Origin: Proteobacteria bacterium SPGG2
Lineage (GTDB): Bacteria; Pseudomonadota; Gammaproteobacteria; Acidiferrobacterales; SPGG2
NCBI GenBank assembly: GCA_001643475.1
Contig: LXTK01000026.1
Location: 608 to 16,458, forward strand
Length of the DNA: 15,851 nt
Direction: 5' to 3'
This document shows positions 7,176 through 14,295 of the stretch, piece by piece (within the stretch, counting starts at the first letter, position 1; each line of letters starts with the position of its first letter). The notes beneath the pieces were generated by a model that ran no database searches, was not told the origin of the DNA, and saw only the letters and a list, made by a program, of their open reading frames with translations. The position numbers and the translations under genes were made by a program.

Positions 7176-8578
7176 GTCAATTAAGTTTACAAAAAAAATC
7201 CAGCGTATCTCCGGACTACACGTGCCAGACGCTGGAGTTCTCGCCTGACTTGCTCGCCGTGCATCGGGCGCACCCACAGCGCTACCCACATTTGTTGGAA
7301 AGCGTTGCTTATGGTACCTCGCAAGCACGCTACGATATTCTGTTTGCGTTTCCAGAAGACACGCTATCGTTGCAATCAGGTGAGCGGCTGTTGCACGATG
7401 GTCGCACCAACGTCGGCGATTTTTTAGATGAGTTCGAACGTACGTGGAGGGCGACCTCAGCCGGTCTGCCCAAACCATACGATCCCAGACCACTTGTGCC
7501 ATTTACCGGCGGCTGGTTTGTGTACCTGGGCTACGAGCTGGCAGGACAGGTTGAGCCGAAACTTGGATTTGTTGTGACTGATCCGAACTTGCCAGTCGCA
7601 TGTATGGTCCGCGTGCCAGCGGCGATAATTCGAGATCATCTCACGGGTGAAACATATTTGATGGCGGAATCGAATCGGGCGCAGACGCTCATTCCCGAAA
7701 TGTGCCGGGATGCGCAACGCCGTGTTTCGAGTACGGATATCCCCATTGATCTGTTAGACCTTGTCGAGGACGATCCAGCTCGCTATCTCAGTGGTGTCGA
7801 ACGCATACTTGCGTATATACAGGCCGGCGATGTGTTTCAGGTCAATCTCGCGCGCGCCTGGCAGGCGACACTACGAGACCCAGTCAACGCCGCCACCCTC
7901 TACGATCGGCTGCGTAGAGCCAACCCGGCGCCATTCGCTGGACTTATGACCCTCGGGCCGAATAGCGCGATCATTAGTTCTTCGCCAGAGCGTCTGGTGA
8001 CGGTCCGCCAAAGAAGAATTAGTGCACGCCCTATTGCAGGTACTTATCCACGTAGTGATAACGAACGACAAGACCAACATTGGTCGCACGAGTTGCTGCG
8101 GCATCCAAAAGAACGGGCCGAACACGTCATGTTAATAGATTTGGAGCGCAACGACTTGGGACGGGTTTGCCAAACGGGGAGCGTGGAGGTGAAAGACTTC
8201 ATGGTATTGGAGTCGTATCGGCACGTGCACCATATCGTTTCTGAAGTGGTTGGTGTCGTACGCGATGATGTGACACCAGGGCAGATTATTCGTGCCGTAT
8301 TCCCCGGCGGGACCATAACCGGGTGTCCCAAGGTTCGATGTATGGAGATCATAGCGGAGCTGGAGTCTGACCCGCGTGGGCCGTATACAGGCTCGATGGG
8401 CTATATTAATCGTGATGGCAGCATGGACTTGAATATCCTGATTCGCACCATGGTGCTGCAGGATGACCGGGTGCACGTGCGTGCCGGCGCTGGCATTGTC
8501 GCCGACTCCAAACCGGACAGAGAGTTACAGGAAACACGGGCTAAGGCCAAAGGCATGCTGGCCGCCTTGGAAGTATGA
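7172..8578 (+). CDS. pabB: Aminodeoxychorismate synthase component I (PabB)
   Basis: 468 residues. PabB, with the glutaminase PabA, makes 4-amino-4-deoxychorismate from chorismate for folate. Visible are the N-terminal LLES motif, the chorismate-binding core with ERAEHVMLIDLERNDLGRV, FPGGTITGCPK, and YTGSMGYINRDGSMDLN, which favours PabB over TrpE. The active-site loop reads PIAGT (287-291) rather than the PIKGT of E. coli PabB, so the lysine that forms a covalent intermediate there is Ala289 here. GTG at 7172 is chosen because GTGA overlaps the fabF stop; a GTG at 7160 would add four residues. Adjacent pabC strongly supports the role. No pabA is in the window, so the amidotransferase must be encoded elsewhere. 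Confidence 0.88.
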   Translation: MSQLSLQKKSSVSPDYTCQTLEFSPDLLAVHRAHPQRYPHLLESVAYGTSQARYDILFAFPEDTLSLQSGERLLHDGRTNVGDFLDEFERTWRATSAGLPKPYDPRPLVPFTGGWFVYLGYELAGQVEPKLGFVVTDPNLPVACMVRVPAAIIRDHLTGETYLMAESNRAQTLIPEMCRDAQRRVSSTDIPIDLLDLVEDDPARYLSGVERILAYIQAGDVFQVNLARAWQATLRDPVNAATLYDRLRRANPAPFAGLMTLGPNSAIISSSPERLVTVRQRRISARPIAGTYPRSDNERQDQHWSHELLRHPKERAEHVMLIDLERNDLGRVCQTGSVEVKDFMVLESYRHVHHIVSEVVGVVRDDVTPGQIIRAVFPGGTITGCPKVRCMEIIAELESDPRGPYTGSMGYINRDGSMDLNILIRTMVLQDDRVHVRAGAGIVADSKPDRELQETRAKAKGMLAALEV

Positions 8579-9417
8579 GAGCACCGCCCACGATCTTAAT
8601 TAACGGCGAGATTGGCGAGCACATATCGATTTCGGATCGGGCCCTGCAATACGGTGACGGTGTGTTCGAGACCATCGCCGTGCATCACGGGCGACCGTTA
8701 CTTTGGCAGCAGCATATAGCGCGTTTGCTTGACGGTTGTGAGCGTTTGAGTATTAGACCGGCACCCGATCCAGAATCCCTGAGATGCGACGCTGACGAGC
8801 TTTGCGTGGATGCACAAAAGGCCGTCTTGAAAGTCCTGGTGACGCGTGGCGAATCCGGGCGCGGTTACGCAATATCGGCGCAAAACCGACCCAACCGGAT
8901 TGCCATGCTATTGCCGTGGCCGACCTATCCGCGTGAATATGCCGATACCGGCGTGGAAGTGCGGATCTGCGATACGCGTATTTCACGCAACCCAGCGCTG
9001 GCCGGTATCAAACACCTCAATCGCTTGGAGCAAGTGTTAGCGCGATCCGAGTGGCAGTCGGAGTACGCCGAAGGTCTAATGTTAGATGAGGCAGGTAATA
9101 TCATTGAAGGGACCATGACCAACCTCTTTCTGTGTTTACAGGGAACGTTGCTAGCCCCCGATCTGTCACAGTCTGGGGTAACCGGCATTATGCGCGCCGC
9201 CGTGCTTGATCGCGCTAGAAAAATGTCGTTACCATGCCAAGTCACTTCAATTACGCATGAGATGCTCGATGGTGCAGAAGAGGTTTTTCTCACCAATAGC
9301 ATAATCGGCATTTGGCCGGTCAGGCGAATCGAATCTATACAATACAATATCGGTGGTACGACTCGACGGCTGCAAAAGGAAATAGAGGGCTCGCATTGTT
9401 TTGGTCAGGCTAGTTAA
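8575..9417 (+). CDS. pabC: Aminodeoxychorismate lyase (PabC)
   Basis: 280-residue class IV PLP enzyme that releases pyruvate from aminodeoxychorismate to give p-aminobenzoate. The N-terminal block DRALQYGDGVFETI and the lysine motif AGIKHLNRLEQVLAR (likely Schiff-base Lys146) match PabC closely. EGTMTNLFL and the C-terminal EVFLTNSIIGIWPV complete the fold signature. D-amino-acid or branched-chain aminotransferases share the fold, but the GIKHLNRLEQ stretch and the direct coupling to pabB (ATGA overlap at 8575-8578) make PabC the best call. It overlaps mltG by 17 nt. Confidence 0.93.
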   Translation: MRAPPTILINGEIGEHISISDRALQYGDGVFETIAVHHGRPLLWQQHIARLLDGCERLSIRPAPDPESLRCDADELCVDAQKAVLKVLVTRGESGRGYAISAQNRPNRIAMLLPWPTYPREYADTGVEVRICDTRISRNPALAGIKHLNRLEQVLARSEWQSEYAEGLMLDEAGNIIEGTMTNLFLCLQGTLLAPDLSQSGVTGIMRAAVLDRARKMSLPCQVTSITHEMLDGAEEVFLTNSIIGIWPVRRIESIQYNIGGTTRRLQKEIEGSHCFGQAS

Positions 9418-10426
9418 GTCTATCGTTGCCATTTCACTGATAGCGTTGGTTGCTATCGGTTCTTATTTGGCTTGGGCCTGGAACCATGAATTGGTACTTG
9501 GGTCGGACCGGCGGGTTGTTAAAACCGGCGTTTCGATGCATGCGTTCGCTCGCGAGTTACATCGCGAAGGTGTATTACCAGATAGATACTCGCTAGTATT
9601 GCTGGCACTTCTAAAAGGACAGGGGCGTGCCTTGAAGGCCGGTGAATACCAATTCGAGCCCGGTATGACGCAGCGGGCACTACTCGACCAAGTGGTTTCC
9701 GGCAAGGTAATCGAGTATCCGTTGGCGCTTATCGAAGGTTGGACGTTTCAGCAGGTCTTGCAGGCCATACATCAGGCACCAAAGATAGAAAACACGCTGG
9801 GCGAATCCAGCCCCGAACAAATCATGGACAAACTCGGCTATCCTGGATTGCATCCGGAAGGCCAGTTTTACCCCGATACGTACTACTACTCCGTTGGTAC
9901 GTCTGATGTCAGTCTATTACGACGCGCATTCACCAGAATGCAGTCGCGGGTACACGCGGAATGGGCTGACCGAGAATCGGGGCTACCGCTGAACGATCCC
10001 TATGATGCGCTAAAGCTTGCCTCGATCGTAGAAAAGGAAACCGGCTTGACTAGCGAGCGACAGCTTATTGCCGGCGTATTCATCAATCGCTTAAGGCGCG
10101 GTACACGCCTGCAATCGGACCCCACGGTTATCTACGGGCTGGGCGTTTCGTTCAACGGTAACCTCACGCGTAAAGATCTGTTGCGCGATTCTCCGTATAG
10201 CACCTACACGCGTAGTGGGTTGCCACCAACCCCCATTGCCATGCCGGGTGGGGATTCGCTATATGCCGTCTTGCATCCGGCGACAACCAAGGCACTTTAC
10301 TTTGTAGCCCGCGGGGATGGCAGCCATCAATTTTCCGAAACCCTAAGTGCTCATAACAAGGCGGTCATCAAGTATCAGTTGGTCGGAAGAAAAAGAGACT
10401 TCTCTTCGTATTCGATATCGAACTGA
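9401..10426 (+). CDS. mltG: Endolytic murein transglycosylase MltG (YceG)
   Basis: 341 residues, E. coli length 340. It is an inner-membrane enzyme that cleaves nascent glycan strands. A single N-terminal membrane anchor spans about residues 8-27 and the rest is periplasmic. The YceG catalytic region ASIVEKETGLTSER contains the presumed catalytic Glu211, followed by VFINRLRRGTRLQSDPTVIYGLG and the later SPYSTYTRSGLPPTPI. The start is TTG at 9401, within the end of pabC, with GAGGG (9385-9389) 11 nt upstream; no better start precedes the anchor. tmk follows directly. Confidence 0.94.
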   Translation: MVRLVKSIVAISLIALVAIGSYLAWAWNHELVLGSDRRVVKTGVSMHAFARELHREGVLPDRYSLVLLALLKGQGRALKAGEYQFEPGMTQRALLDQVVSGKVIEYPLALIEGWTFQQVLQAIHQAPKIENTLGESSPEQIMDKLGYPGLHPEGQFYPDTYYYSVGTSDVSLLRRAFTRMQSRVHAEWADRESGLPLNDPYDALKLASIVEKETGLTSERQLIAGVFINRLRRGTRLQSDPTVIYGLGVSFNGNLTRKDLLRDSPYSTYTRSGLPPTPIAMPGGDSLYAVLHPATTKALYFVARGDGSHQFSETLSAHNKAVIKYQLVGRKRDFSSYSISN

Positions 10427-10465
10427 GTGACTAACCAACACAGAATCAAACGTGTAAATCCAAAC

Positions 10466-11095
10466 ATGGACCAGGGACTGTTCATCACCCTTGAGGGCAT
10501 TGAGGGCGCGGGCAAAAGCAGTAACATCGAATACATCAAAGAGCTGCTGCAGCACCATGGGCGTGAAATAGTCGTCACCCGCGAACCTGGCGGCACGGAG
10601 TTGGGTGAGCGTATCCGAGCGCTATTACTAGATACACCTGGAGTTGAGATTCCCGCCGATACTGAGACATTATTGATGTTCGCGGCGCGCGCCGATCATC
10701 TAGAGAGAGTGGTCAGGCCCGCCTTGGCGCAAGGGAAAGTAGTTATTTGTGATCGGTTTACCGATGCGACCTACGCCTATCAAGGCGCGGGGCGGGGGGT
10801 TGGGCGCGAGCGCGTGGCCGAACTTGAAAACTGGGTGCAAGAGGACTTTCGGCCACAGCTCACCTTGTTGTTCGATGTTGCCGCTAATGTTGGTTTGCGA
10901 CGTGCCGGCAACCGCAGCAATCCTGATCGATTTGAACGCGAAGATCAGCAGTTCTTCGACGCGGCGCGGCAGGCCTACTTAAACATAGCCGCACAAGAAC
11001 CAAGGCGTGTAAAGGTAATCAATGCCGATGCCGATCCAGACGAAGTGAGAAAACAGATTGCCGAAATTTTCCAAGCCTTCTTTAAGGACTCATGA
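10466..11095 (+). CDS. tmk: Thymidylate kinase
   Basis: 209 residues from ATG 10466. It phosphorylates dTMP to dTDP. The P-loop GIEGAGKSS is at 11-19, REPGGT at 39-44, the DRF motif at 96-98 followed by YAYQGAGRG, and a lid segment RRAGNRSNPDRFERED near 145-160 with arginines, as in the E. coli-type enzyme. The frame is also open from a GTG at 10427 that abuts the mltG stop and would add 13 residues. I prefer the ATG because it matches the family N-terminus and length, though neither start has a clear ribosome binding site. The stop overlaps the holB ATG. Confidence 0.94.
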   Translation: MDQGLFITLEGIEGAGKSSNIEYIKELLQHHGREIVVTREPGGTELGERIRALLLDTPGVEIPADTETLLMFAARADHLERVVRPALAQGKVVICDRFTDATYAYQGAGRGVGRERVAELENWVQEDFRPQLTLLFDVAANVGLRRAGNRSNPDRFEREDQQFFDAARQAYLNIAAQEPRRVKVINADADPDEVRKQIAEIFQAFFKDS

Positions 11096-12108
11096 GTGAG
11101 CCGGCAAACAAACTAGAAAGCTATCCTTGGCACCGCGCACTATGGACGAGCCTCACGCGCGATCGCACCAGGCTTGTTCACGCCTTATTACTCAACGGCC
11201 AAATCGGGCTAGGAAAATCCACGTTTGCTACACAACTGTCGACGATGCTTCTGTGTGAAAACCCGAACCAGCATTCGCATGCATGTGGCAGCTGTAAGAG
11301 TTGTCTTTTGGTGAGTGCGGGGACTCACCCCGACTTGAAGCGAGTCGAACCGGCTGAGGAGGGCAGGGTAATCACTGTCGATCAAACTAGGGCCTTGGTC
11401 GAGTTTATGACACTGCGTCCTCATATTGCGCAACGCAAGGTGGTCATTCTGAGGCCGGCTGAGTCTATGAACACCAACGCTGCCAATAGTCTGCTCAAGA
11501 TATTGGAGGAACCCCCGCTCGGCAACATCTTCATACTTGTGAGCCACCAACCGGCAAAGCTCCCGGCGACCATACGCAGCCGCTGTAGCCGAATTGAGTT
11601 CAAGCTACCGCCGCGTCACGACGGTATTGACTGGTTGCAGACCCAGGAGGTGTCTGTCGCGGATGCGGCCGTGTTATTGGGGTTGGCCGGGGGCGCGCCA
11701 TTACGGGCACTGGAGCTGGATCAAACCGGCGTGATCGGTCAGCGCGAGCAGCTGTTGGTCGATCTAGAGGCGCTTCGTGCCGGGACAGCGGACGTGGTCG
11801 CCTGTGCAGCGCGCTGGCAGAAAATCGGTGCCGAATTTTCGCTTGCGTGGTTGCAGAGGCTAGTTGCAGATATGGTCAAAATCGACATGATCTCGCAACC
11901 TGAATCTTTCTTGGCCAACCACGACCTGGCATGCCGCTTGCAGGCACTAGGTGAGGAATTAGACTTAAAACAATTGTATGGTTTCGCCGACGCTGTTTCG
12001 CAAGCACGCGATTTGCTCGCCAGCCCGGTGGATAACTTATTGCTTTTGGAAGATATTCTGATACGCTGGTTTAGAGTAACCAGGAAAATAATACTACCTA
12101 CAGAATAG
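11092..12108 (+). CDS. holB: DNA polymerase III delta-prime subunit (HolB)
   Basis: 338-residue AAA+ clamp-loader subunit. Residues 55, 65, 68 and 71 are the four cysteines of the zinc module (CGSCKSC). NAANSLLKILEEPP (around 129-142) and the SRC motif (163-165) are diagnostic of delta-prime. The Walker A region reads GQIGLGKST (36-44), an intact P-loop, whereas E. coli delta-prime has a degenerate one. The SRC arginine would act as arginine finger toward the neighbouring DnaX subunit. It is coupled to tmk by an ATGA overlap, the common gammaproteobacterial order. Confidence 0.93.
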   Translation: MSEPANKLESYPWHRALWTSLTRDRTRLVHALLLNGQIGLGKSTFATQLSTMLLCENPNQHSHACGSCKSCLLVSAGTHPDLKRVEPAEEGRVITVDQTRALVEFMTLRPHIAQRKVVILRPAESMNTNAANSLLKILEEPPLGNIFILVSHQPAKLPATIRSRCSRIEFKLPPRHDGIDWLQTQEVSVADAAVLLGLAGGAPLRALELDQTGVIGQREQLLVDLEALRAGTADVVACAARWQKIGAEFSLAWLQRLVADMVKIDMISQPESFLANHDLACRLQALGEELDLKQLYGFADAVSQARDLLASPVDNLLLLEDILIRWFRVTRKIILPTE

Positions 12109-12133
12109 GGCTGGACGGCAAACCCTCGCTTAA

Positions 12134-12511
12134 ATGGCAGAAGCTCCAAAAAAACCTGTGCGGCCGGTGCCGTTGGCACGCCCTGGCGTGCTGTCGCTCA
12201 CGATCAAGGATAAGAACGCGCTCTATGCCGCCTACATGCCGTATGTAAAGGGTGGCGGCCTATTTGTCCCTAGCAACCGGCGCTACAAACTGGGGGACGA
12301 GGTATTCATGCTGTTAACGTTGTTAGATAGCAAGGAAAAGATCCCCGTCGCCGGGCACGTCGTCTGGATTACTCCCGCTGGCGCTCAGGGCGGTCGTACG
12401 GCAGGCATTGGTATTCAATTCAGCGAAAAAGACGCTGGGGTTGCGCGCAACAAGATCGAGACAATCCTCGCCGGCAGCCTAGCCTCCGATCGCCCAACTC
12501 ATACGATGTGA
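12134..12511 (+). CDS. pilZ: Type IV pilus assembly protein PilZ
   Basis: 125-residue single-domain PilZ. GVLSLTIKDKNALYAAYMP, LFVPSNRRYKLGDEVFMLL, the GHVVWITPAGAQGGR segment, GIGIQF and the C-terminal SDRPTHTM match the Pseudomonas-type pilus PilZ. The RxxxR and D/NxSxxG motifs that bind cyclic di-GMP are not present, as is known for this subgroup, which works through protein contacts with the pilus machinery (PilB, FimX). Its place between holB and tatD is conserved in pseudomonads and relatives. No strong ribosome binding site is visible. It predicts that pil genes exist elsewhere in the genome. Confidence 0.93.
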   Translation: MAEAPKKPVRPVPLARPGVLSLTIKDKNALYAAYMPYVKGGGLFVPSNRRYKLGDEVFMLLTLLDSKEKIPVAGHVVWITPAGAQGGRTAGIGIQFSEKDAGVARNKIETILAGSLASDRPTHTM

Positions 12512-13309
12512 ATGCTGGTAGATTCCCACTGCCACATCAACTTCGAGGCACTGCAGACCAATCTAGCGGATATCCTTGAACACGCCCGCGTCAACGGCGT
12601 GAGCCACATGCTTTGTGTGGCCGTCAACCTGACCGATTACCCGCAGGTTAAACAGCTGGCGCACACCTACGATCACATATTTGCCTCGGTAGGGGTACAC
12701 CCGAACGAACACCCATCAGTCGAGCCTAGCATCGACGAGTTATTGAGGCTCGCCGATGATCCGCAGGTCGTCGCAATCGGTGAAACCGGCCTGGACTACT
12801 TTCGATCGGAGGGTGAGCTGGAATGGCAGCGCGAGCGTTTCAGATGCCATATACGCGCCGCTAGACAATGTGGCAAACCGTTAATCGTTCATATGCGAGA
12901 TGCTTCTGATGATACCCTGCGAATCATGCAAGAGGAATCTGCCAACGACGTCGGTGGCGTAATGCATTGCTTTACCGCTACCGGGGAGGTCGCGAAGGCG
13001 GCGTTGGCGCTGGGCTTCTACATCTCCTTCTCAGGCATCGTTACGTTCAAGAACGCGGGGCCACTGCGCGAAGTTGCCGCCCAGGTGCCGATCAATCGTC
13101 TTCTGATAGAAACTGACTCGCCCTATTTGGCGCCGGTGCCCTACCGAGGCAAGACCAACCAACCTGCGTATGTTCGGCATGTGGCTGAACAGCTCGCCGA
13201 GTTGCGTGAGATCCCGTTTGCGGAATTGGCCGAACAGACGACTCAGAATTTCTTTTCGTTATTCAAAGACGCCGATCGTAAATTTGCTTTAAACCGAATC
13301 GATTGTTAG
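12512..13309 (+). CDS. TatD-family metal-dependent hydrolase (YcfH type)
   Basis: 265-residue TIM-barrel hydrolase. Metal ligands are readable in order: DSHCH (His6, His8), Glu91 in IGETGLDYF, His127 in IVHMRD, His152 in MHCFTA and Asp202 in ETDSPYLAP, followed by YRGKTNQPAYV. Family members are metal-dependent DNases or related phosphoesterases; the exact substrate of the YcfH branch is uncertain. The ATG directly abuts the pilZ TGA with no gap, so translation is probably coupled. It is the last gene of the collinear conserved block. Confidence 0.92.
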   Translation: MLVDSHCHINFEALQTNLADILEHARVNGVSHMLCVAVNLTDYPQVKQLAHTYDHIFASVGVHPNEHPSVEPSIDELLRLADDPQVVAIGETGLDYFRSEGELEWQRERFRCHIRAARQCGKPLIVHMRDASDDTLRIMQEESANDVGGVMHCFTATGEVAKAALALGFYISFSGIVTFKNAGPLREVAAQVPINRLLIETDSPYLAPVPYRGKTNQPAYVRHVAEQLAELREIPFAELAEQTTQNFFSLFKDADRKFALNRIDC

Positions 13310-13361
13310 AACAAGGTCTATGTGAGCTAAACTAAGCGACGCCATTGGTATTTGCCTCGTC

Positions 13362-13910
13362 ATGAATGAAGAAACCTTTTCCGTTCAGCGTCAACAAATG
13401 GTGCGCGAAATCATGGGTCATACGGCCCAAGTCGCCGAGCACATCGAAAAGGCGGGGTTAGCCACACGCGTATTGGAGGCTATGGCCAAGGTGCCGCGAC
13501 ATGAATTCGTACCGGTGGAAATCCAAGCCTATGCCTATGCGAATTCGCCGTTGCCCATCGGCTACGGTAAAACGATCTCGCAGCCGTTTATCGTGGCATT
13601 GATGACCGATCTGCTCGATCTGCGGGAAACCGACATCGTGCTCGAGATCGGCACGGGATTCGGTTATCAGGCCGCCATCCTGGCCGAATTAGCGCATAAG
13701 GTGTACAGCGTCGAGATACTAGATGAGCTGGCAGTGCAGGCGCGAAATCGCTTGGGGAGGCTAGGCTATGACAATATCGAGACATGCGTGGCCAATGGCT
13801 ACCACGGTTGGGGCGAGCATGCGCCGTTCGACAAGATCATGGTCACGGCGGCACCCGAGCTCATTCCTCCACCGAACATGTCGGAGACTCCCCCACCGCG
13901 ACCCGCGTGA
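13362..13910 (+). pseudogene. pcm: Protein-L-isoaspartate O-methyltransferase, C-terminally truncated
   Basis: 182 residues. The N-terminal two thirds is a normal Pcm: VPRHEFVP, TISQPF (71-76), the SAM-binding EIGTGFGYQ (95-103), VEILDELA, and KIMVTAAPELIPPP ending at residue 171. Pcm repairs isoaspartyl damage in proteins by S-adenosylmethionine-dependent methylation. The family then continues with LKPGGRMVIP-like sequence and about 40 more residues that build the last strands of the fold. Here the frame instead reads NMSETPPPRPA and stops. No other frame downstream restores the missing part. The DNA after residue 171 encodes a secG fragment on the opposite strand, so the 3' end was replaced, not just frameshifted. 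The protein is probably non-functional. The start ATG has no evident ribosome binding site. Confidence 0.85.
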
Positions 13911-13972
13911 AGCAGGATCAGGAAGATGAGTGCTAAAGAGATGAGCAATTGGAAAACGGCGACGAATCCGTC
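13857..13972 (-). pseudogene. secG: secG fragment, antisense, fused into the pcm 3' end
   Basis: Read on the minus strand from 13966, the frame gives a hydrophobic helix followed by LLHAGRGGGVSDMFGGGM (through about 13862). That is the end of the first transmembrane segment and the glycine-rich loop of a SecG translocon subunit. The HxGxGGGxSDMFGGG form is the one I know from Actinobacteria; gammaproteobacterial SecG has a different loop (LLQQGKGADMG type). About 38 codons remain: an approximately complete N-terminal segment lacking a start codon (an in-frame TAA is at 13973-13975), with the second transmembrane helix lost. The similarity runs into the pcm codons for ELIPPP, so both genes share a short stretch at the join. 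No function is expected. Confidence 0.72.
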
Positions 13973-14051
13973 TTAATGAAAACAATAGAATAAGAACGAT
14001 ATCTAATCTCTATTCGAGAATGGCCTTTACTATCCTATAGGCTCTCTATAG

Positions 14052-14219
14052 ACGCATTGCGGCATCCGCATCAATCAACTCGAACAACAACGCGAAGCGC
14101 CCGGCAAAACGATCGATGAGCTAAGAGAAATCGAGCGACAGGTGTTACTCACGCTGAAACAGCAGGGCGCGCACGAGAACATAAAGGAATTGGAAGCAAC
14201 CACAGGCATGCCCGACTAG
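14052..14219 (+). pseudogene. Orphan coding-like frame, unrecognised
   Basis: An open frame of 55 codons ends at TAG 14217-14219. Its translation is strongly charged and helix-like: INQLEQQREA, then TIDELREIERQVLLTLKQQG, then ENIKELEATTGMPD. This is the composition of a real coiled-coil or helical protein, not of random DNA. It has no ATG, GTG or TTG in its first half and is closed upstream by TAG at 14049-14051. The only inner starts (the GTG in RQVLL and a late ATG) give tiny peptides. It looks like the 3' remnant of a gene whose 5' part was lost. I do not recognise the family. The AT-rich stretch between the secG fragment and this frame (13973-14051) shows no gene. Confidence 0.4.
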
Positions 14220-14295
14220 CCGCAACATACCTGGTGTTGAGCTGCACAAGTGGTGATACTTCGCGCCTTACCCTTAACACGACCAAACAACCACG

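Noticed and set aside
7172..8578. Anthranilate synthase component I (TrpE)
   Set aside because: PIAGT is TrpE-like, but YTGSMGYINRDGSMDLN and the direct coupling to pabC favour PabB.
10427..10465. GTG start for tmk, 13 residues longer
   Set aside because: It directly abuts the mltG stop and is possible, but the extra residues are absent from the family and no ribosome binding site supports it.
13761..13985. Minus-strand frame of 74 codons with a conventional start across the pcm end
   Set aside because: It is in a different frame from the secG fragment and its translation is arginine- and histidine-rich without family resemblance; only the other minus frame is SecG-like.
13911..14295. The missing C-terminal part of pcm in another frame or displaced downstream
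   Set aside because: I read the downstream frames for an LKPGG-like block and the family C-terminus and found none.
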